Shown one piece after another: positions 17,314 through 26,754 of a stretch of DNA of 64,000 nucleotides. Numbering within the stretch: position 1 is the first letter of the stretch; every line of letters begins with the position of its first letter. Source of the stretch: Corynebacterium pseudotuberculosis (GTDB lineage: Bacteria > Actinomycetota > Actinomycetes > Mycobacteriales > Mycobacteriaceae); contig NZ_CP021251.1 in the NCBI RefSeq assembly GCF_002155265.1, forward strand, positions 248,001-312,000, read 5' to 3'. The position numbers and the translations under genes are program-made. The notes under the pieces are model-generated. The model ran no database searches. It had not been told where the DNA came from and saw nothing but the letters and a program-made list of their open reading frames with translations.

Positions 17314-19410
17314 TTACTCTTCATCCATGATAAACCCGGCATCGAGGATGCCGACCAGGTTCTTGACCTGCTCATCAGCCGTACGGCCAAGACCGGAAGG
17401 AGTGATGGTGTTGGTCAAGGAGATGCCGTCGAGAGCATCCTGATAATCCAACTTGCCTACCGAGAGCATGGAAGCGACCATGCCATGGGTATCTGCGCCA
17501 TTCTCTGGGTTTGCGCCGGGGCTGAACGGGGTACCAGCTTTGTGTCCGGATGGGAATGCGCCGGTTGCCTTGCCGTACACCACGTTTGAGGTGATTGTGA
17601 GCACAGACTGTGTCGGGATGGCGTCGCGGTAGAGCGGGATCTCTTTAATCTTGGACATCACTGTGTGAACAATGGTTGCGGCAATGTCGTCGACGCGGTC
17701 GTCGTCGTTGCCATAACGTGGGAAGTCGCCTTCAGTGATGTAATCCACAATGAGGCCGGTCTCATCGCGTACAGGGGTGACCTTTGCGTACTTGATGGCA
17801 GAAAGCGAATCGGCGACGATAGCCAGACCTGCGATGCCACATCCCATGGTGCGGACGATGTTGGAATCATGCAGAGCCATCTCGATGGACTCATAGGCGT
17901 AGCGGTCATGGCAGAAGTGGATGATGTTGAGTGCCTCAATATAGGTGCCTACGACCCAATCGAGCATGTTCTCGTATTTTTCCCAGACTTCATCGAAGTC
18001 CAATGGGCCATCACCCTGGATGGGGGCGAACAAACCTGGTTCGGTGATTTGCTTGCCAGAGACCTCATCACGGCCGCCGTTCATTGCATAGAGCAGTGAC
18101 TTTGCACTGTTGACGCGGGCGCCAAAGAACTGCATTTGCTTGCCAATAGCCATGGGTGACACACAGCAAGCGATGGCGGCGTCATCGCCCCATTGATCGC
18201 GAATCTGCTTGTCAGACTCGTACTGGATCGAGGAGGTCTCAATAGAGATTGCAGCGCAGAAGTCCTTGTAACCTTCGGGCAGCTCGGGGTCCCAGAAGAT
18301 GGTGATATTTGGCTCTGGTGCAGGACCCAGGTTGCGCAGGGTCTGTAGCAGTCGGAAGGAGGTCTTGGTCACCATGGAGCGGCCGTCTTCTGCAAAGCCA
18401 GCGTCGGACCAGGTTGCCCAGTAAGGATCTCCGGAGAAGATCTGGTCATAATCGATGGTGCGCAAGAAACGGACGATGCGCAGTTTAATCACGAGAGCAT
18501 CGATCATTTCCTGGGCGTCTTCCTCGGTGATCAGCCCTGAGGCGAGATCGCGCTCGAAGTAGATATCCAAGAATGCTGAGAGACGACCGATGGACATGGC
18601 GGCGCCATCTTGGGATTTAACTGATGCTAGGTAAGCAAAGTATGTCCACTGAACAGCTTCTTGAGCCGTCTTGGCTGGGCGAGAGATATCAAAACCATAG
18701 GCAGCGGCCATGATCTTCAGCTTCTTGAGGGCCTTGATCTGCTCGGAGTGCTCTTCGCGGTAACGAGCCCAGTGCTCAGAGAAGTTCTCAGTTGCTACAG
18801 CGTCTTTGGCGCGGTTCTTTTCCTCGATGAGGAAATCAACTCCGTATAGCGCCACGCGACGATAATCGCCGATGATGCGACCGCGGCCATATGCGTCGGG
18901 AAGGCCTGTGATGATGTGGGAAGAACGCGCTGCACGGATACGAGGGGTGTAGATGTCAAAGACTGCCTCGTTATGGGTCTTGCGGTACTTGGTAAAGATA
19001 TTCTTAATATCTTCGTTTGCTTCTTTGCCGGCTTCTTTAATGGCGGTCTCAACCATGCGCCAGCCACCGAAAGGCATCATCGCACGTTTCAGCGGAACGT
19101 CTGTCTGCAGGCCAACGATGACGTTGTCGTCTTCAGAGATGTACCCGGCAGGGAATGCGTCGATGTCCGCAGGGGTGTCGGTGTCTACGTCAAAAACGCG
19201 CTTCTTACGCTCTACGGAAAGGTAATTCTTTTCCAAGGTGTCCCATACACGGAGCGTTTTCTCTGTGGGGCCTGCCAAGAAGCTGGCGTCGTCATCGTAG
19301 GGAGTGTAGTTGCGCTGAATAAAGTCCCGAACATCGATGTCTTCCTGCCATGGTCCTGCGGCAAAGCCTTCCCAAGCAGATACGTTCGTTTCTTGTTGGG
19401 CGGTGGTCAT
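17314..19410 (-). CDS. pflB: Pyruvate formate-lyase catalytic subunit lacking the glycyl-radical domain
   Basis: This 698-residue protein covers nearly all of pyruvate formate-lyase, which turns pyruvate and CoA into acetyl-CoA and formate without oxygen. The paired active-site Cys415-Cys416 are in IACCVSPM. GLPDAYGRGRIIGDYRRVALYG and TQSVLTITSNVVYGKATG are typical. E. coli PflB is 760 residues; this one stops at a TAA after NLVGILDAGFIMDEE, about where the glycyl domain should begin. That domain is the next gene. The start is taken at ATG 19410 (MTTAQQETNVSAWEGF); the frame extends to 19560 but lacks a ribosome site there. Oxygen sensitivity and anaerobic induction are expected from the family. 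Confidence 0.92.
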   Translation of the reverse strand: MTTAQQETNVSAWEGFAAGPWQEDIDVRDFIQRNYTPYDDDASFLAGPTEKTLRVWDTLEKNYLSVERKKRVFDVDTDTPADIDAFPAGYISEDDNVIVGLQTDVPLKRAMMPFGGWRMVETAIKEAGKEANEDIKNIFTKYRKTHNEAVFDIYTPRIRAARSSHIITGLPDAYGRGRIIGDYRRVALYGVDFLIEEKNRAKDAVATENFSEHWARYREEHSEQIKALKKLKIMAAAYGFDISRPAKTAQEAVQWTYFAYLASVKSQDGAAMSIGRLSAFLDIYFERDLASGLITEEDAQEMIDALVIKLRIVRFLRTIDYDQIFSGDPYWATWSDAGFAEDGRSMVTKTSFRLLQTLRNLGPAPEPNITIFWDPELPEGYKDFCAAISIETSSIQYESDKQIRDQWGDDAAIACCVSPMAIGKQMQFFGARVNSAKSLLYAMNGGRDEVSGKQITEPGLFAPIQGDGPLDFDEVWEKYENMLDWVVGTYIEALNIIHFCHDRYAYESIEMALHDSNIVRTMGCGIAGLAIVADSLSAIKYAKVTPVRDETGLIVDYITEGDFPRYGNDDDRVDDIAATIVHTVMSKIKEIPLYRDAIPTQSVLTITSNVVYGKATGAFPSGHKAGTPFSPGANPENGADTHGMVASMLSVGKLDYQDALDGISLTNTITPSGLGRTADEQVKNLVGILDAGFIMDEE

Positions 19411-19605
19411 CGAGTAAGTGCCCTCTCTAAAATCGAGTGACTGTGATCCTTGTAGTTCAGGGATACGGAGATTCCTAGATGGCATAGCCGCTAGTTTTAC
19501 TCGGTCCTGGGCGCGTACGTCGGGGGCTGAGCTATTTTTGACGGCTTTTGCCATGAACAAATCCGAGTGTAGTAAGAGTGACCCATCTCTACCTAAACGA
19601 AATTG

Positions 19606-19621
19606 GGTGAGTTATCTCACT
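19606..19621. promoter_or_regulatory. GlxR-like site upstream of pflB
   Basis: GGTGAGTTATCTCACT contains GTGA-N6-TCAC with the TA centre of the GlxR consensus, missing only the outermost base on each side. It lies about 195 bases upstream of the chosen pflB start. Cyclic-AMP-linked control of pfl is inferred from this. Confidence 0.5.
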
Positions 19622-19869
19622 CTAATTCGTTTTTACTTGCGGTACTTGGCGGCGTAAAGGGAGTGGGGCGTGCCGGGTAATTTTCCCGTCTTGAGCATGT
19701 GGGGGACGGGCGAAAATCCGTGTCCCCCTCGGAAATAATGATGCGCTAGCTGCTTAAATTGATGCTTGGGTTTTAGTATGCGTGGCGTAGGGGGTGGCGC
19801 GGGACGCATGTTTTCTGATCTCTTTTAAGAAGGCCTATTTATTAGGCCCGTCGCCCAAATAGGAACAGA

Positions 19870-19884
19870 TGAAAATCATTTTGA
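19870..19884. promoter_or_regulatory. Zur/Fur-like palindrome in the pfl upstream region
   Basis: TGAAAATCATTTTGA differs from a perfect 15-bp TGAAAAT-N-ATTTTCA palindrome, typical of actinobacterial Zur boxes, at one base. It lies 3' of the methyltransferase gene and about 460 bases from pflB, so its target is unclear. Confidence 0.35.
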
Positions 19885-19956
19885 CTGGAATCACAGAATA
19901 AAACTCGTGACAGTTATAGAACGCATAATGTATACGCGCCTTATCTAGGTGGTGGC

Positions 19957-20784
19957 TCAGGACTTCTCTGGGTCTACGAGGGACCAGGGGACAGTGATTA
20001 GGTTGTCACGCACTGGGCGACGAATAGGCATCAAAGAGATTCCCTGCTCTACTAGGGAGGCGCGGGCTGCTCGCCAGCGCACGCGGGGCCCATAAGAGGC
20101 CCAGGGGGCGCTGCGGTTCCAGGCGGCGTCGGCAAGCGAAAGTAGCTGGTGGATCTTCTCACCAGGGACATTCCTGTGGATGAGTGCTTTGGGGAGTCGC
20201 TCGGCAATGTCGGAGGGGCGCTCTACGTCAAAGGGATCCCATGCAAGGGTGAGCGATAGGGGGCCTGAGCTATCAAGCAAAACCCAGGTGGAACGTCGAC
20301 CAAGCTCGTCGCAGGTGCCTTCGATGAAAAAGCCGCCAGGTTGAAGTCGCGAGGTAACCATGTCCCATGCGGCGTGTACTTGGTCAACGTCGTACTGGCG
20401 TAGGACATTGAAAGCTCGGACAATCGTGGGCCGATATCCTGCTAATTCAAAACCTCCGAGCTCAAAGGTGACTCCATCGCGTGGTGGCAGAACCCGTTCG
20501 GGATCGATTTCTAATCCCGTTACCTGGGTATTAAGACGTATTGTGCGCAACCAGCGGGCCCACTCCACCGTGGTGGTGAAACTGGCGCCATAGCCTACAT
20601 CCAGGGCCAGCGGGTTTTGGGCTCTACGCAGAGCTGTACGTATATCCGGGTGGTGCGCCATCCACCGATCGCATCTTCGGAGGCGGTTGTACCCCGTTGT
20701 TCCGCGGGTTATTACTCCTACAGGACGCGACGATGGCCGACCTTGCCCAAAGGAAGCTCGGAGATTATGGGCATGATCGGCCAT
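19957..20784 (-). CDS. Class I SAM-dependent methyltransferase-like protein
   Basis: This 275-residue protein has a Rossmann-type start ALDVGYGASFTTTVEWARWLR (about residues 60-80), an acidic strand VTGLEIDPERV and a later AFNVLRQYD segment, which suggests SAM binding. LQPGGFFIEGTCDELGR fits the strand-4/5 region of class I methyltransferases. The glycine motif is non-canonical (DVGYGAS). Substrate is unknown. It follows the DUF2505 gene by 22 bases on the same strand, and together they form a small operon divergent from murB. Confidence 0.7.
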   Translation of the reverse strand: MADHAHNLRASFGQGRPSSRPVGVITRGTTGYNRLRRCDRWMAHHPDIRTALRRAQNPLALDVGYGASFTTTVEWARWLRTIRLNTQVTGLEIDPERVLPPRDGVTFELGGFELAGYRPTIVRAFNVLRQYDVDQVHAAWDMVTSRLQPGGFFIEGTCDELGRRSTWVLLDSSGPLSLTLAWDPFDVERPSDIAERLPKALIHRNVPGEKIHQLLSLADAAWNRSAPWASYGPRVRWRAARASLVEQGISLMPIRRPVRDNLITVPWSLVDPEKS

Positions 20785-20806
20785 CGGTCAAATATTAAAA
20801 AACGAG

Positions 20807-21310
20807 TTAGAGGTTCTCGGAGATCCACTGTGCGGTGAGGTTGCCTTCATTTTGGAAGAGCTCGCCGAGGGCCTCGCCGATCTTGGGCTCGATAGCTGCA
20901 CCCATGAATGGAATGTTTACGGTGACTTCGTTTGCATAAGACAGTGTGGTGGATTGACCTGCACCGGTCAGGGAAATCTCACCATTGAAGTCCACAGGGG
21001 TGCCTTTTACGTCGGCAGTGTAGCTGATGGGGGCGGTGTCTCCATTGAGACCACCGACGGTTACTACACGCTTAACTTTCAGGGCCTGGCTGATCATTGC
21101 ACGGACAGCCTCAGGAAGTATCTCGAGGGGGAGAACTTCAAAGAGCGTTGCCACAGCGCCACCGTTGGCGTCTGCGAACTCGTGAACCTGGCCGGGTTCT
21201 GGGCTCAAGTTTTCCACGACGAACGCCCAGTAATCGGGGTTGGTGAGGGCTGCATGCACCTTTTCAGCTGGCTGATTTATGGTGACAGTGTTTTCGCTAC
21301 GCGTTGTCAT
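20807..21310 (-). CDS. DUF2505 family protein (START-like fold)
   Basis: This 167-residue protein fits DUF2505. It opens with MTTRSENTVTINQPAEKVHAALTNPDYW, the start of a SRPBCC/START-like hydrophobic-pocket fold, and ends with a long amphipathic helix (IEPKIGEALGELFQNEGNLTAQWI). The family is actinobacterial with no assigned ligand. It is followed by the methyltransferase gene and lies back to back with murB, with about 23 bases between the chosen starts. Confidence 0.75.
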   Translation of the reverse strand: MTTRSENTVTINQPAEKVHAALTNPDYWAFVVENLSPEPGQVHEFADANGGAVATLFEVLPLEILPEAVRAMISQALKVKRVVTVGGLNGDTAPISYTADVKGTPVDFNGEISLTGAGQSTTLSYANEVTVNIPFMGAAIEPKIGEALGELFQNEGNLTAQWISENL

Positions 21311-21333
21311 GCATACAGACTACCCTTAACGGG

Positions 21334-22473
21334 GTGACGGATACATCGCTGGCCCAAACATTCGCCGAAATTCGCCCCGCGATCGAGCAGCATGCCGATA
21401 TTCGCGTGGACTCTCTTTCCTTTTCTGAACTCACCACTCTCCATCTCGGCGGCACGCCTATCGCCGCTGTTCGTTGCGGCTCACGCGCGTCCGTGGTGCA
21501 TGCGGTGAAGCTTCTCGACGCCCACCGTATTCCTCTTCTCATCGTAGGCGGTGGCTCTAATCTGGTGATCGCTGATGGCGATATTCCAGTCGTTGCTGTG
21601 ATTGTGGAATGCAAAGAGATGTCAGCAGACATGCACACGGGAAAGCTTGTGGCAGATGCCGGTGTGGTGTGGGATGAGGTCGTCGCTTTTGCCGTTGAGG
21701 CGGGGCTTGGGGGGATCGAATGCCTTTCCGGAATACCCGGCTCTGCTGGAGCTACTCCTGTGCAAAATGTTGGGGCATATGGTGTAGAAATAGCAGACGT
21801 CTTGGTAAGCGTTGAACTTTTGGATCGTGCTACTGGTGAGGTCTCTGAGGTTCCTGCTGCGGAATTAGACCTGGCCTACCGGTACTCCAATCTAAAATTC
21901 ACGGGGCGGGGCGTAGTGCTGGGCATCACGCTGCAGCTAGCGTTGGATGGTCTTTCAGCACCATTGCGCTTTGGGGAATTAGCGCGTCTGTTGGGCGTAA
22001 CGGCCACTGGTGGAGAGCAGATCCGTTGGAACTCTAGGGAGGTTCGGGAGGCCGTCCTGCAATTGCGCCGGGGGAAAGGCATGGTCTACGACCCCGATGA
22101 TCATGACACCTGGTCCGCCGGATCGTTTTTTACCAACCCGATTATTAGCGATGCGCTTCTGGCTAGCGTACGCACTCGGGTGGCGGAACTCTGCACTCCA
22201 GAGGATGCCGCAGCGATGCCGTGCTATGCGGCGGGATCTGGAGCATGGAAGCTTTCTGCAGCCTGGCTTATAGATAGGGCAGGCTATAAGAAAGGGTATC
22301 CCGAAGGTGCGGTGGCTCGTCTTTCCACCAAGCACACCCTGGCGCTGACCAATCGGGGTAACGCGAACACCGCAGATCTGGTGGCGTTGGCACGCGATAT
22401 CCGTGATGGGGTCCAAGAAACTTTTGGGGTGGCTTTGGAACCAGAACCAGTATGGATTGGTGTCGAGTTTTAG
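21334..22473 (+). CDS. murB: UDP-N-acetylenolpyruvoylglucosamine reductase
   Basis: This protein of about 379 residues catalyses the NADPH- and FAD-dependent second step of UDP-MurNAc synthesis for peptidoglycan. The FAD-binding signature TTLHLGGTPIAAV and LLIVGGGSNLVI is followed by LSGIPGSAGATPVQNVGAYG, and the C-terminal part has AGSFFTNPII with the catalytic Ser, SAAWLIDRAGYKKGY and NRGNANTADL. Length and motifs are those of type I MurB. The start is set at GTG 21334 (VTDTSLAQTF), as the frame before it overlaps the divergent gene. Confidence 0.95.
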   Translation: MTDTSLAQTFAEIRPAIEQHADIRVDSLSFSELTTLHLGGTPIAAVRCGSRASVVHAVKLLDAHRIPLLIVGGGSNLVIADGDIPVVAVIVECKEMSADMHTGKLVADAGVVWDEVVAFAVEAGLGGIECLSGIPGSAGATPVQNVGAYGVEIADVLVSVELLDRATGEVSEVPAAELDLAYRYSNLKFTGRGVVLGITLQLALDGLSAPLRFGELARLLGVTATGGEQIRWNSREVREAVLQLRRGKGMVYDPDDHDTWSAGSFFTNPIISDALLASVRTRVAELCTPEDAAAMPCYAAGSGAWKLSAAWLIDRAGYKKGYPEGAVARLSTKHTLALTNRGNANTADLVALARDIRDGVQETFGVALEPEPVWIGVEF

Positions 22474-22497
22474 CGGAAAAGCGGCAAAGTTAAACAG

Positions 22498-22537
22498 AAC
22501 CCCTGCTTTCCCTATTGTCTCTGGAAAGCAGGGGGTT
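22498..22537. terminator. Bidirectional terminator between murB and fadD
   Basis: AACCCCTGCTTTCC (22498-22511) pairs with GGAAAGCAGGGGGTT (22523-22537) with one bulged base. It lies between two convergent genes. Confidence 0.8.
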
Positions 22538-22567
22538 ACACAGCAAGCTGTAATTCTGTAGTTTCTG

Positions 22568-24274
22568 TTACTTTTTAAGCTTCCGAATTAGTTCTGCCTG
22601 TACCTCACGGCGGCGGATCTTCCCTAGCTGATCCTTGGCAAGCTCTTCAAAGTGATAGAAGGTGCGCGGAACTTTGTAGCGAGTGAGGTTCTCACGGCAA
22701 TAATCTTTGAGCCCCTCAGGGTCAAGAGCTGCGCCTTCATTGAGGGTGATTGCGGCGACAACAGACTCAGAACCATCACTACGCGGAAGACCCACTACGG
22801 CGGCGTCGAGGACGTCAGGATGCTGCCGGAGAACGTCTTCCACTTCCGCCGGATATACGTTAAATCCTCCGGTAATGATGACTTCCTTGATGCGGGCAAC
22901 CAGGCGGATAAAACCATCTTCTTCCATGATGCCGACGTCGCCCGTGCGGTACCAATCATTGTGGAAGCTGTTTGCGGTGGCCTCGGGTTGGTTGAGGTAA
23001 CCGGCGAACACCTGGGGGCCACGAACAAGAATTTCGCCTTCTTGCCCGTCGGGCATCGTCTCATCGAGGTTTTCAGGGTTAGCAATCCGAACTTCAGTGT
23101 CAGGGAATGGGATTCCTACATACCCGGGACGACGGTCTGAAGTCATGGGGTTGCCGACGATAACGGGGGAAGTCTCTGTGAGGCCATAGCCCTCCACGAG
23201 GAGGCCACTAGTGAGTTTTTCCCAGTATGCAACGGTATCCACGGGCAAGGCGGAGGCGCCGGAGAAAGAATTACGAACGCTGGATATGGATATACCGGAT
23301 TTCTCGGCGGCTTCGGCGATCTTTTGGTACAAGGTGGGAACCCCGGGAACCCAGGTGACGGGTTCTTTCTTCATGGTTTTCATGATGAGTGGGATCTGTG
23401 GGGCAGGAAGCAACACCATCTCTCCGCCGATATAAATCGCCAGGTTGAGGACGATGGTAACACCGTAGGCGTGGAACATTGGGATGGCTCCGAGGAGGCG
23501 TTCATCTTGGTCTCCTAATCCCTGGATCCAGGCCTTTCCTTGTAGAAGGTTGGCAAAGAGGCCGCCGTGGGTAAGCTGAGCCCCCTTGGGGGCTCCCGTA
23601 GTGCCAGAGGTGTAGAGAATGAGGGCTACGGAGGCTTTGGTTACTTCGGGGCAAGAGACGATGTCTTCACCCTGGCCTCCAAGTGCACTACCAGTGAGGA
23701 TCTGCCATGGGATGGTATTTGGCGCTGGTGCGGTAAGGGCATCGCGCTTTTTCATCAAGGTGGGGATAGGCAGCTTGAGTGCATATTTTTGCAGTGGAGG
23801 CATCGCATCGATCATGTTGACAGAGACGATGGTTTCTAGGGGGGTGGTGCGTCGCAGCTTCTCCAGAGTAGGGGCGGCTTTATCCCATACAATGGCCACT
23901 CGTGCGCCATGGTCAGTGAAGGGCGCTTCAAGTTCATGTGCCGTGTAGAGAGGATTATGCTCAACGACGATCGCCCCAAGCTTGAGTACCGCATAATGAG
24001 CGGCGACGTGCTGGGGGCAGTTGGGCAGACAGATGGCTACCCGGTCTCCAGCGCGGACGCCGAGAGCTCGAAGGCCTGCAGCCGCGCTGCGTACCTGCTT
24101 ATCCAGTTCCGCATAGCTTTGACGTTTCCCAAAGAAATAGGTGGCTGGCTTGTCTGCGTTGATGGCCAAGTTATTGTCATAAATATCAAGGAGAGTGGTG
24201 TCTCCGTAATCAAGGCTGTGAGGTGTCCAGCTTGGGTAGTACTGCAGCCATGCTTTGGTCTCAAATGCTGACAT
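22568..24274 (-). CDS. Long-chain fatty acid-CoA ligase (FadD family)
   Basis: This 568-residue member of the ANL superfamily activates a fatty acid with ATP and CoA. The AMP-binding motif LILYTSGTTGAPKGAQLTH, the VEGYGLTETSP segment, the YRTGDVG hinge region and IKEVIITGGFNVYPAEVEDV are all present. The C-terminal catalytic Lys region reads KDQLGKIRRREVQ. GAAGGAAT lies five bases before the ATG. It stands alone on the minus strand, divergent from mshA. The chain-length preference cannot be read; FadD15-like long-chain acyl-CoA synthetase is most likely. Confidence 0.9.
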   Translation of the reverse strand: MSAFETKAWLQYYPSWTPHSLDYGDTTLLDIYDNNLAINADKPATYFFGKRQSYAELDKQVRSAAAGLRALGVRAGDRVAICLPNCPQHVAAHYAVLKLGAIVVEHNPLYTAHELEAPFTDHGARVAIVWDKAAPTLEKLRRTTPLETIVSVNMIDAMPPLQKYALKLPIPTLMKKRDALTAPAPNTIPWQILTGSALGGQGEDIVSCPEVTKASVALILYTSGTTGAPKGAQLTHGGLFANLLQGKAWIQGLGDQDERLLGAIPMFHAYGVTIVLNLAIYIGGEMVLLPAPQIPLIMKTMKKEPVTWVPGVPTLYQKIAEAAEKSGISISSVRNSFSGASALPVDTVAYWEKLTSGLLVEGYGLTETSPVIVGNPMTSDRRPGYVGIPFPDTEVRIANPENLDETMPDGQEGEILVRGPQVFAGYLNQPEATANSFHNDWYRTGDVGIMEEDGFIRLVARIKEVIITGGFNVYPAEVEDVLRQHPDVLDAAVVGLPRSDGSESVVAAITLNEGAALDPEGLKDYCRENLTRYKVPRTFYHFEELAKDQLGKIRRREVQAELIRKLKK

Positions 24275-24601
24275 GGTATTCCTTCGAGGTTGAATTAACT
24301 TTACGCACCGGTAAGTTTTAATACGAGCATAGCCTCATGTTTGAGTGCTGAGGGAATCTATAAGCTGGCGATTTTGGAAAAGTTATGGATTTGTGAGGCG
24401 AAGAGGGGTGTCGCTGCCTGGGTAAAATATGGTTAAAACAAATGGCTGGGGTCACGATAGCGCCTATCTGGTGACACCCCCGCATGTCACATGAGAAAGT
24501 GATTTAAACAATACAAAATGGCGTAAGGAGACAGGGCAAGGCATTCATATCTTGCCAACAAAACAAAACACGGATGCCCTTCTCCTCTTAGAATGGCGTA
24601 T
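24275..24601. promoter_or_regulatory. Divergent fadD-mshA intergenic region
   Basis: These 327 bases hold no supported gene. Two inverted repeats are visible: GGGGTCAC (24448-24455) with GTGACACCCC (24471-24480), bulged, and GGCAAG with CTTGCC near 24536-24557. No clear known regulator consensus was found. Confidence 0.35.
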
Positions 24602-25864
24602 ATGCGTATAGCCATGATTTCGATGCATACATCTCCGCTGCAACAGCCGGGTAGCGGCGATGCCGGTGGGATGAACGTCTATGTTTTATCGATGGCGAGG
24701 GAGCTTGCGCGTCGTGGCCTGGAAGTAGATGTTTTTACACGAGCGACGCGCCTTAGTCACGGTGAGACCGTCGATGTAGAGCCGGGGCTTCGGGTCATTA
24801 ATATCGTGGCGGGCCCCTATGAGGGGCTGTCCAAGGAGGAGCTGCCCACCCAACTGGCAGCATTCGCGGGCGGGATAGTGCAGTTTGTTAAGTGCAATGC
24901 GCTGGCCTATGACGTAGTCCATAGTCATTATTGGCTGTCCGGACAGGTGGGGTGGCTTCTGCGTGATCTTTGGGAAATTCCGCTGGTTCACACCTCTCAC
25001 ACGCTGGCAGCGGTGAAAAATTTCCATAGCTCAACCTCGGACATGCGAGAGTCGGAGGCCCGCAGAATCTGTGAGCAGCAACTGGTGGATAATGCGGATA
25101 TTTTAGTGGTAAATACTCCTGAGGAAACTAGTGACCTTGTCCATCATTACGATGCGTTGCCGGATAAGGTGGCGGTGATCGCGCCGGGCACAGACATTTC
25201 CCTCTTTACGCCGGGCACGCAACGCAATACGGAGGTCTCCCGACGCTGCCTGGGAATCCCCTTGCATATCAAGGTCATTGCTTTTGTGGGGAGACTGCAG
25301 GAGTTTAAGGGTCCACAGGTGCTGCTCGCTGCTGTGGCGGAACTGCTACGCCGCGATCCTGACCGTGAGCTTAGGGTTATCTTTTGCGGAGGTCCTTCTG
25401 GCGCCGCGGCTACTGTCGAGCACTACATTGAACTAAGCCGGCGTTTGGGGCTGGGTAAGCAGGTGAGGTTCCTTGATCCGCGTCCCCCAGAGGAATTGGT
25501 TTCCATCTACCAGGCGGCGGATATTGTTGCGGTCCCCTCTTATAACGAGTCTTTTGGTCTTGTTGCCATGGAAGCACAGGCAAGCGGCACACCAGTGGTT
25601 GCGGCACGGGTGGGGGGTCTGTCCATCGCCGTATCCGACGGGGAGACCGGATTGCTTGTCGACGGCCACGCGCCGGAAGCATGGGCCGATGCTTTGGCAC
25701 AGCTGCTGGACGATGACGCATTGCGGATCCAGATGGGGGAGGATGCCGTTGGGCATGCAGCGAACTTTACGTGGGCCGCCTCTGCGGAAAAGCTAGAGGA
25801 GGTATACGAGGCTGCACTCGACATTGATGTTGATGAATGCAAAGAGCGCCATGCGGAAGGCTAA
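24602..25864 (+). CDS. mshA: D-inositol-3-phosphate glycosyltransferase (mycothiol synthesis)
   Basis: This GT4 enzyme of about 420 residues joins UDP-GlcNAc to inositol-3-phosphate, the first step of mycothiol synthesis. The N-terminal stretch [20 protein letters not shown] and [18 protein letters not shown] are the MshA signature. [49 protein letters not shown] and the C-terminal EX7E region ([24 protein letters not shown]) follow. The start is set at ATG 24602 by family comparison; an ATG nine bases earlier is possible. Mycothiol is the main low-molecular-weight thiol of actinobacteria, so this links to the many thiol-redox genes in the window. Confidence 0.95.
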   Translation: MRIAMISMHTSPLQQPGSGDAGGMNVYVLSMARELARRGLEVDVFTRATRLSHGETVDVEPGLRVINIVAGPYEGLSKEELPTQLAAFAGGIVQFVKCNALAYDVVHSHYWLSGQVGWLLRDLWEIPLVHTSHTLAAVKNFHSSTSDMRESEARRICEQQLVDNADILVVNTPEETSDLVHHYDALPDKVAVIAPGTDISLFTPGTQRNTEVSRRCLGIPLHIKVIAFVGRLQEFKGPQVLLAAVAELLRRDPDRELRVIFCGGPSGAAATVEHYIELSRRLGLGKQVRFLDPRPPEELVSIYQAADIVAVPSYNESFGLVAMEAQASGTPVVAARVGGLSIAVSDGETGLLVDGHAPEAWADALAQLLDDDALRIQMGEDAVGHAANFTWAASAEKLEEVYEAALDIDVDECKERHAEG

Positions 25865-25987
25865 AGGATAAGGTTGCCTGAAGTACGCTTTTCGCCGTAC
25901 GAAAGCCCGTTCGGGCATAAATGTAAACAATCCCACATTTTAGTGTGGTAGCTGCCAGTGAGAAATTTTCGTGGCAAACTGAGCATT

Positions 25988-26734
25988 ATGACTATCGGAA
26001 AACTGATTCTTCTCCGCCACGGACAAAGCGAGTGGAACGCCTCCAACCAGTTCACGGGTTGGGTGGACGTTAACCTTACTGAGCAAGGCGAGGCCGAGGC
26101 CAAGCGCGGCGGCGAGATGCTGAAGCAACAAGATGTTTTGCCAACTGTTGTTTATACTTCTCTTCTTCGTCGCGCAATCCGCACCGCCAACATCGCACTC
26201 AACGCGGCGGATCGTCATTGGATCCCGGTCGTGCGCGATTGGCGCCTCAACGAGCGTCACTATGGTGCGTTGCAGGGTCTGAACAAGGCTGAGACCAAGG
26301 ATAAGTATGGCGCAGATCAGTTCATGGAATGGCGCCGTTCTTACGGCACCCCTCCTCCGGAGTTGGAAGACTCAAGTGAGTTTTCTCAGGCAAACGACCC
26401 CCGCTACGCCGATCTGTCTCAGGTTCCTCGCACGGAATGCCTCAAGGACGTTGTAGAACGTTTTGTGCCTTATTTTGAAGAGGAAATTTTGCCACGGGCG
26501 AAAAAGGGCGAGACTGTCCTCATCGCAGCGCATGGTAATTCCTTGCGTGCATTGGTCAAACACCTTGACAATATCTCGGATGCAGATATCGCGGAGCTGA
26601 ATATTCCTACCGGAATTCCGCTGGTATACGAGCTGGACCAGGAAGGAAAGGTTCTTAACCCGGGTGGTACCTACCTTGATCCAGAGGCAGCGGCAGCAGG
26701 AGCTGCGGCAGTTGCTGCGCAAGGCGGCAAATAA
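25988..26734 (+). CDS. gpmA: 2,3-bisphosphoglycerate-dependent phosphoglycerate mutase
   Basis: This 248-residue glycolytic enzyme interconverts 3- and 2-phosphoglycerate. The phospho-His motif [21 protein letters not shown], the [18 protein letters not shown] stretch and the second His in [11 protein letters not shown] identify the cofactor-dependent type. The start at ATG 25988 gives [12 protein letters not shown], as in the family; a longer frame from 25958 has no support. It is followed 20 bases later by senX3, in the actinobacterial order gpm-senX3-regX3. The C-terminus ends in an Ala-rich tail. Confidence 0.95.
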   Translation: MTIGKLILLRHGQSEWNASNQFTGWVDVNLTEQGEAEAKRGGEMLKQQDVLPTVVYTSLLRRAIRTANIALNAADRHWIPVVRDWRLNERHYGALQGLNKAETKDKYGADQFMEWRRSYGTPPPELEDSSEFSQANDPRYADLSQVPRTECLKDVVERFVPYFEEEILPRAKKGETVLIAAHGNSLRALVKHLDNISDADIAELNIPTGIPLVYELDQEGKVLNPGGTYLDPEAAAAGAAAVAAQGGK

Positions 26735-26754
26735 CAGGTTACGATGGTGGGCTA

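Larger units (their letters stand above)
19411..19956. promoter_or_regulatory. Long pfl upstream region
   Basis: These 546 bases between pflB and the upstream methyltransferase gene hold no supported gene. They contain a GlxR-like site (19606-19621), a GC-rich hairpin (GGGGGAC at 19701-19707 pairing with GTCCCCC at 19722-19728), a second hairpin (GGCCTA at 19832-19837 with TAGGCC at 19843-19848) that may end the methyltransferase transcript, and a Zur/Fur-like palindrome (19870-19884). This is unusually long and structured for one promoter. Confidence 0.5.
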
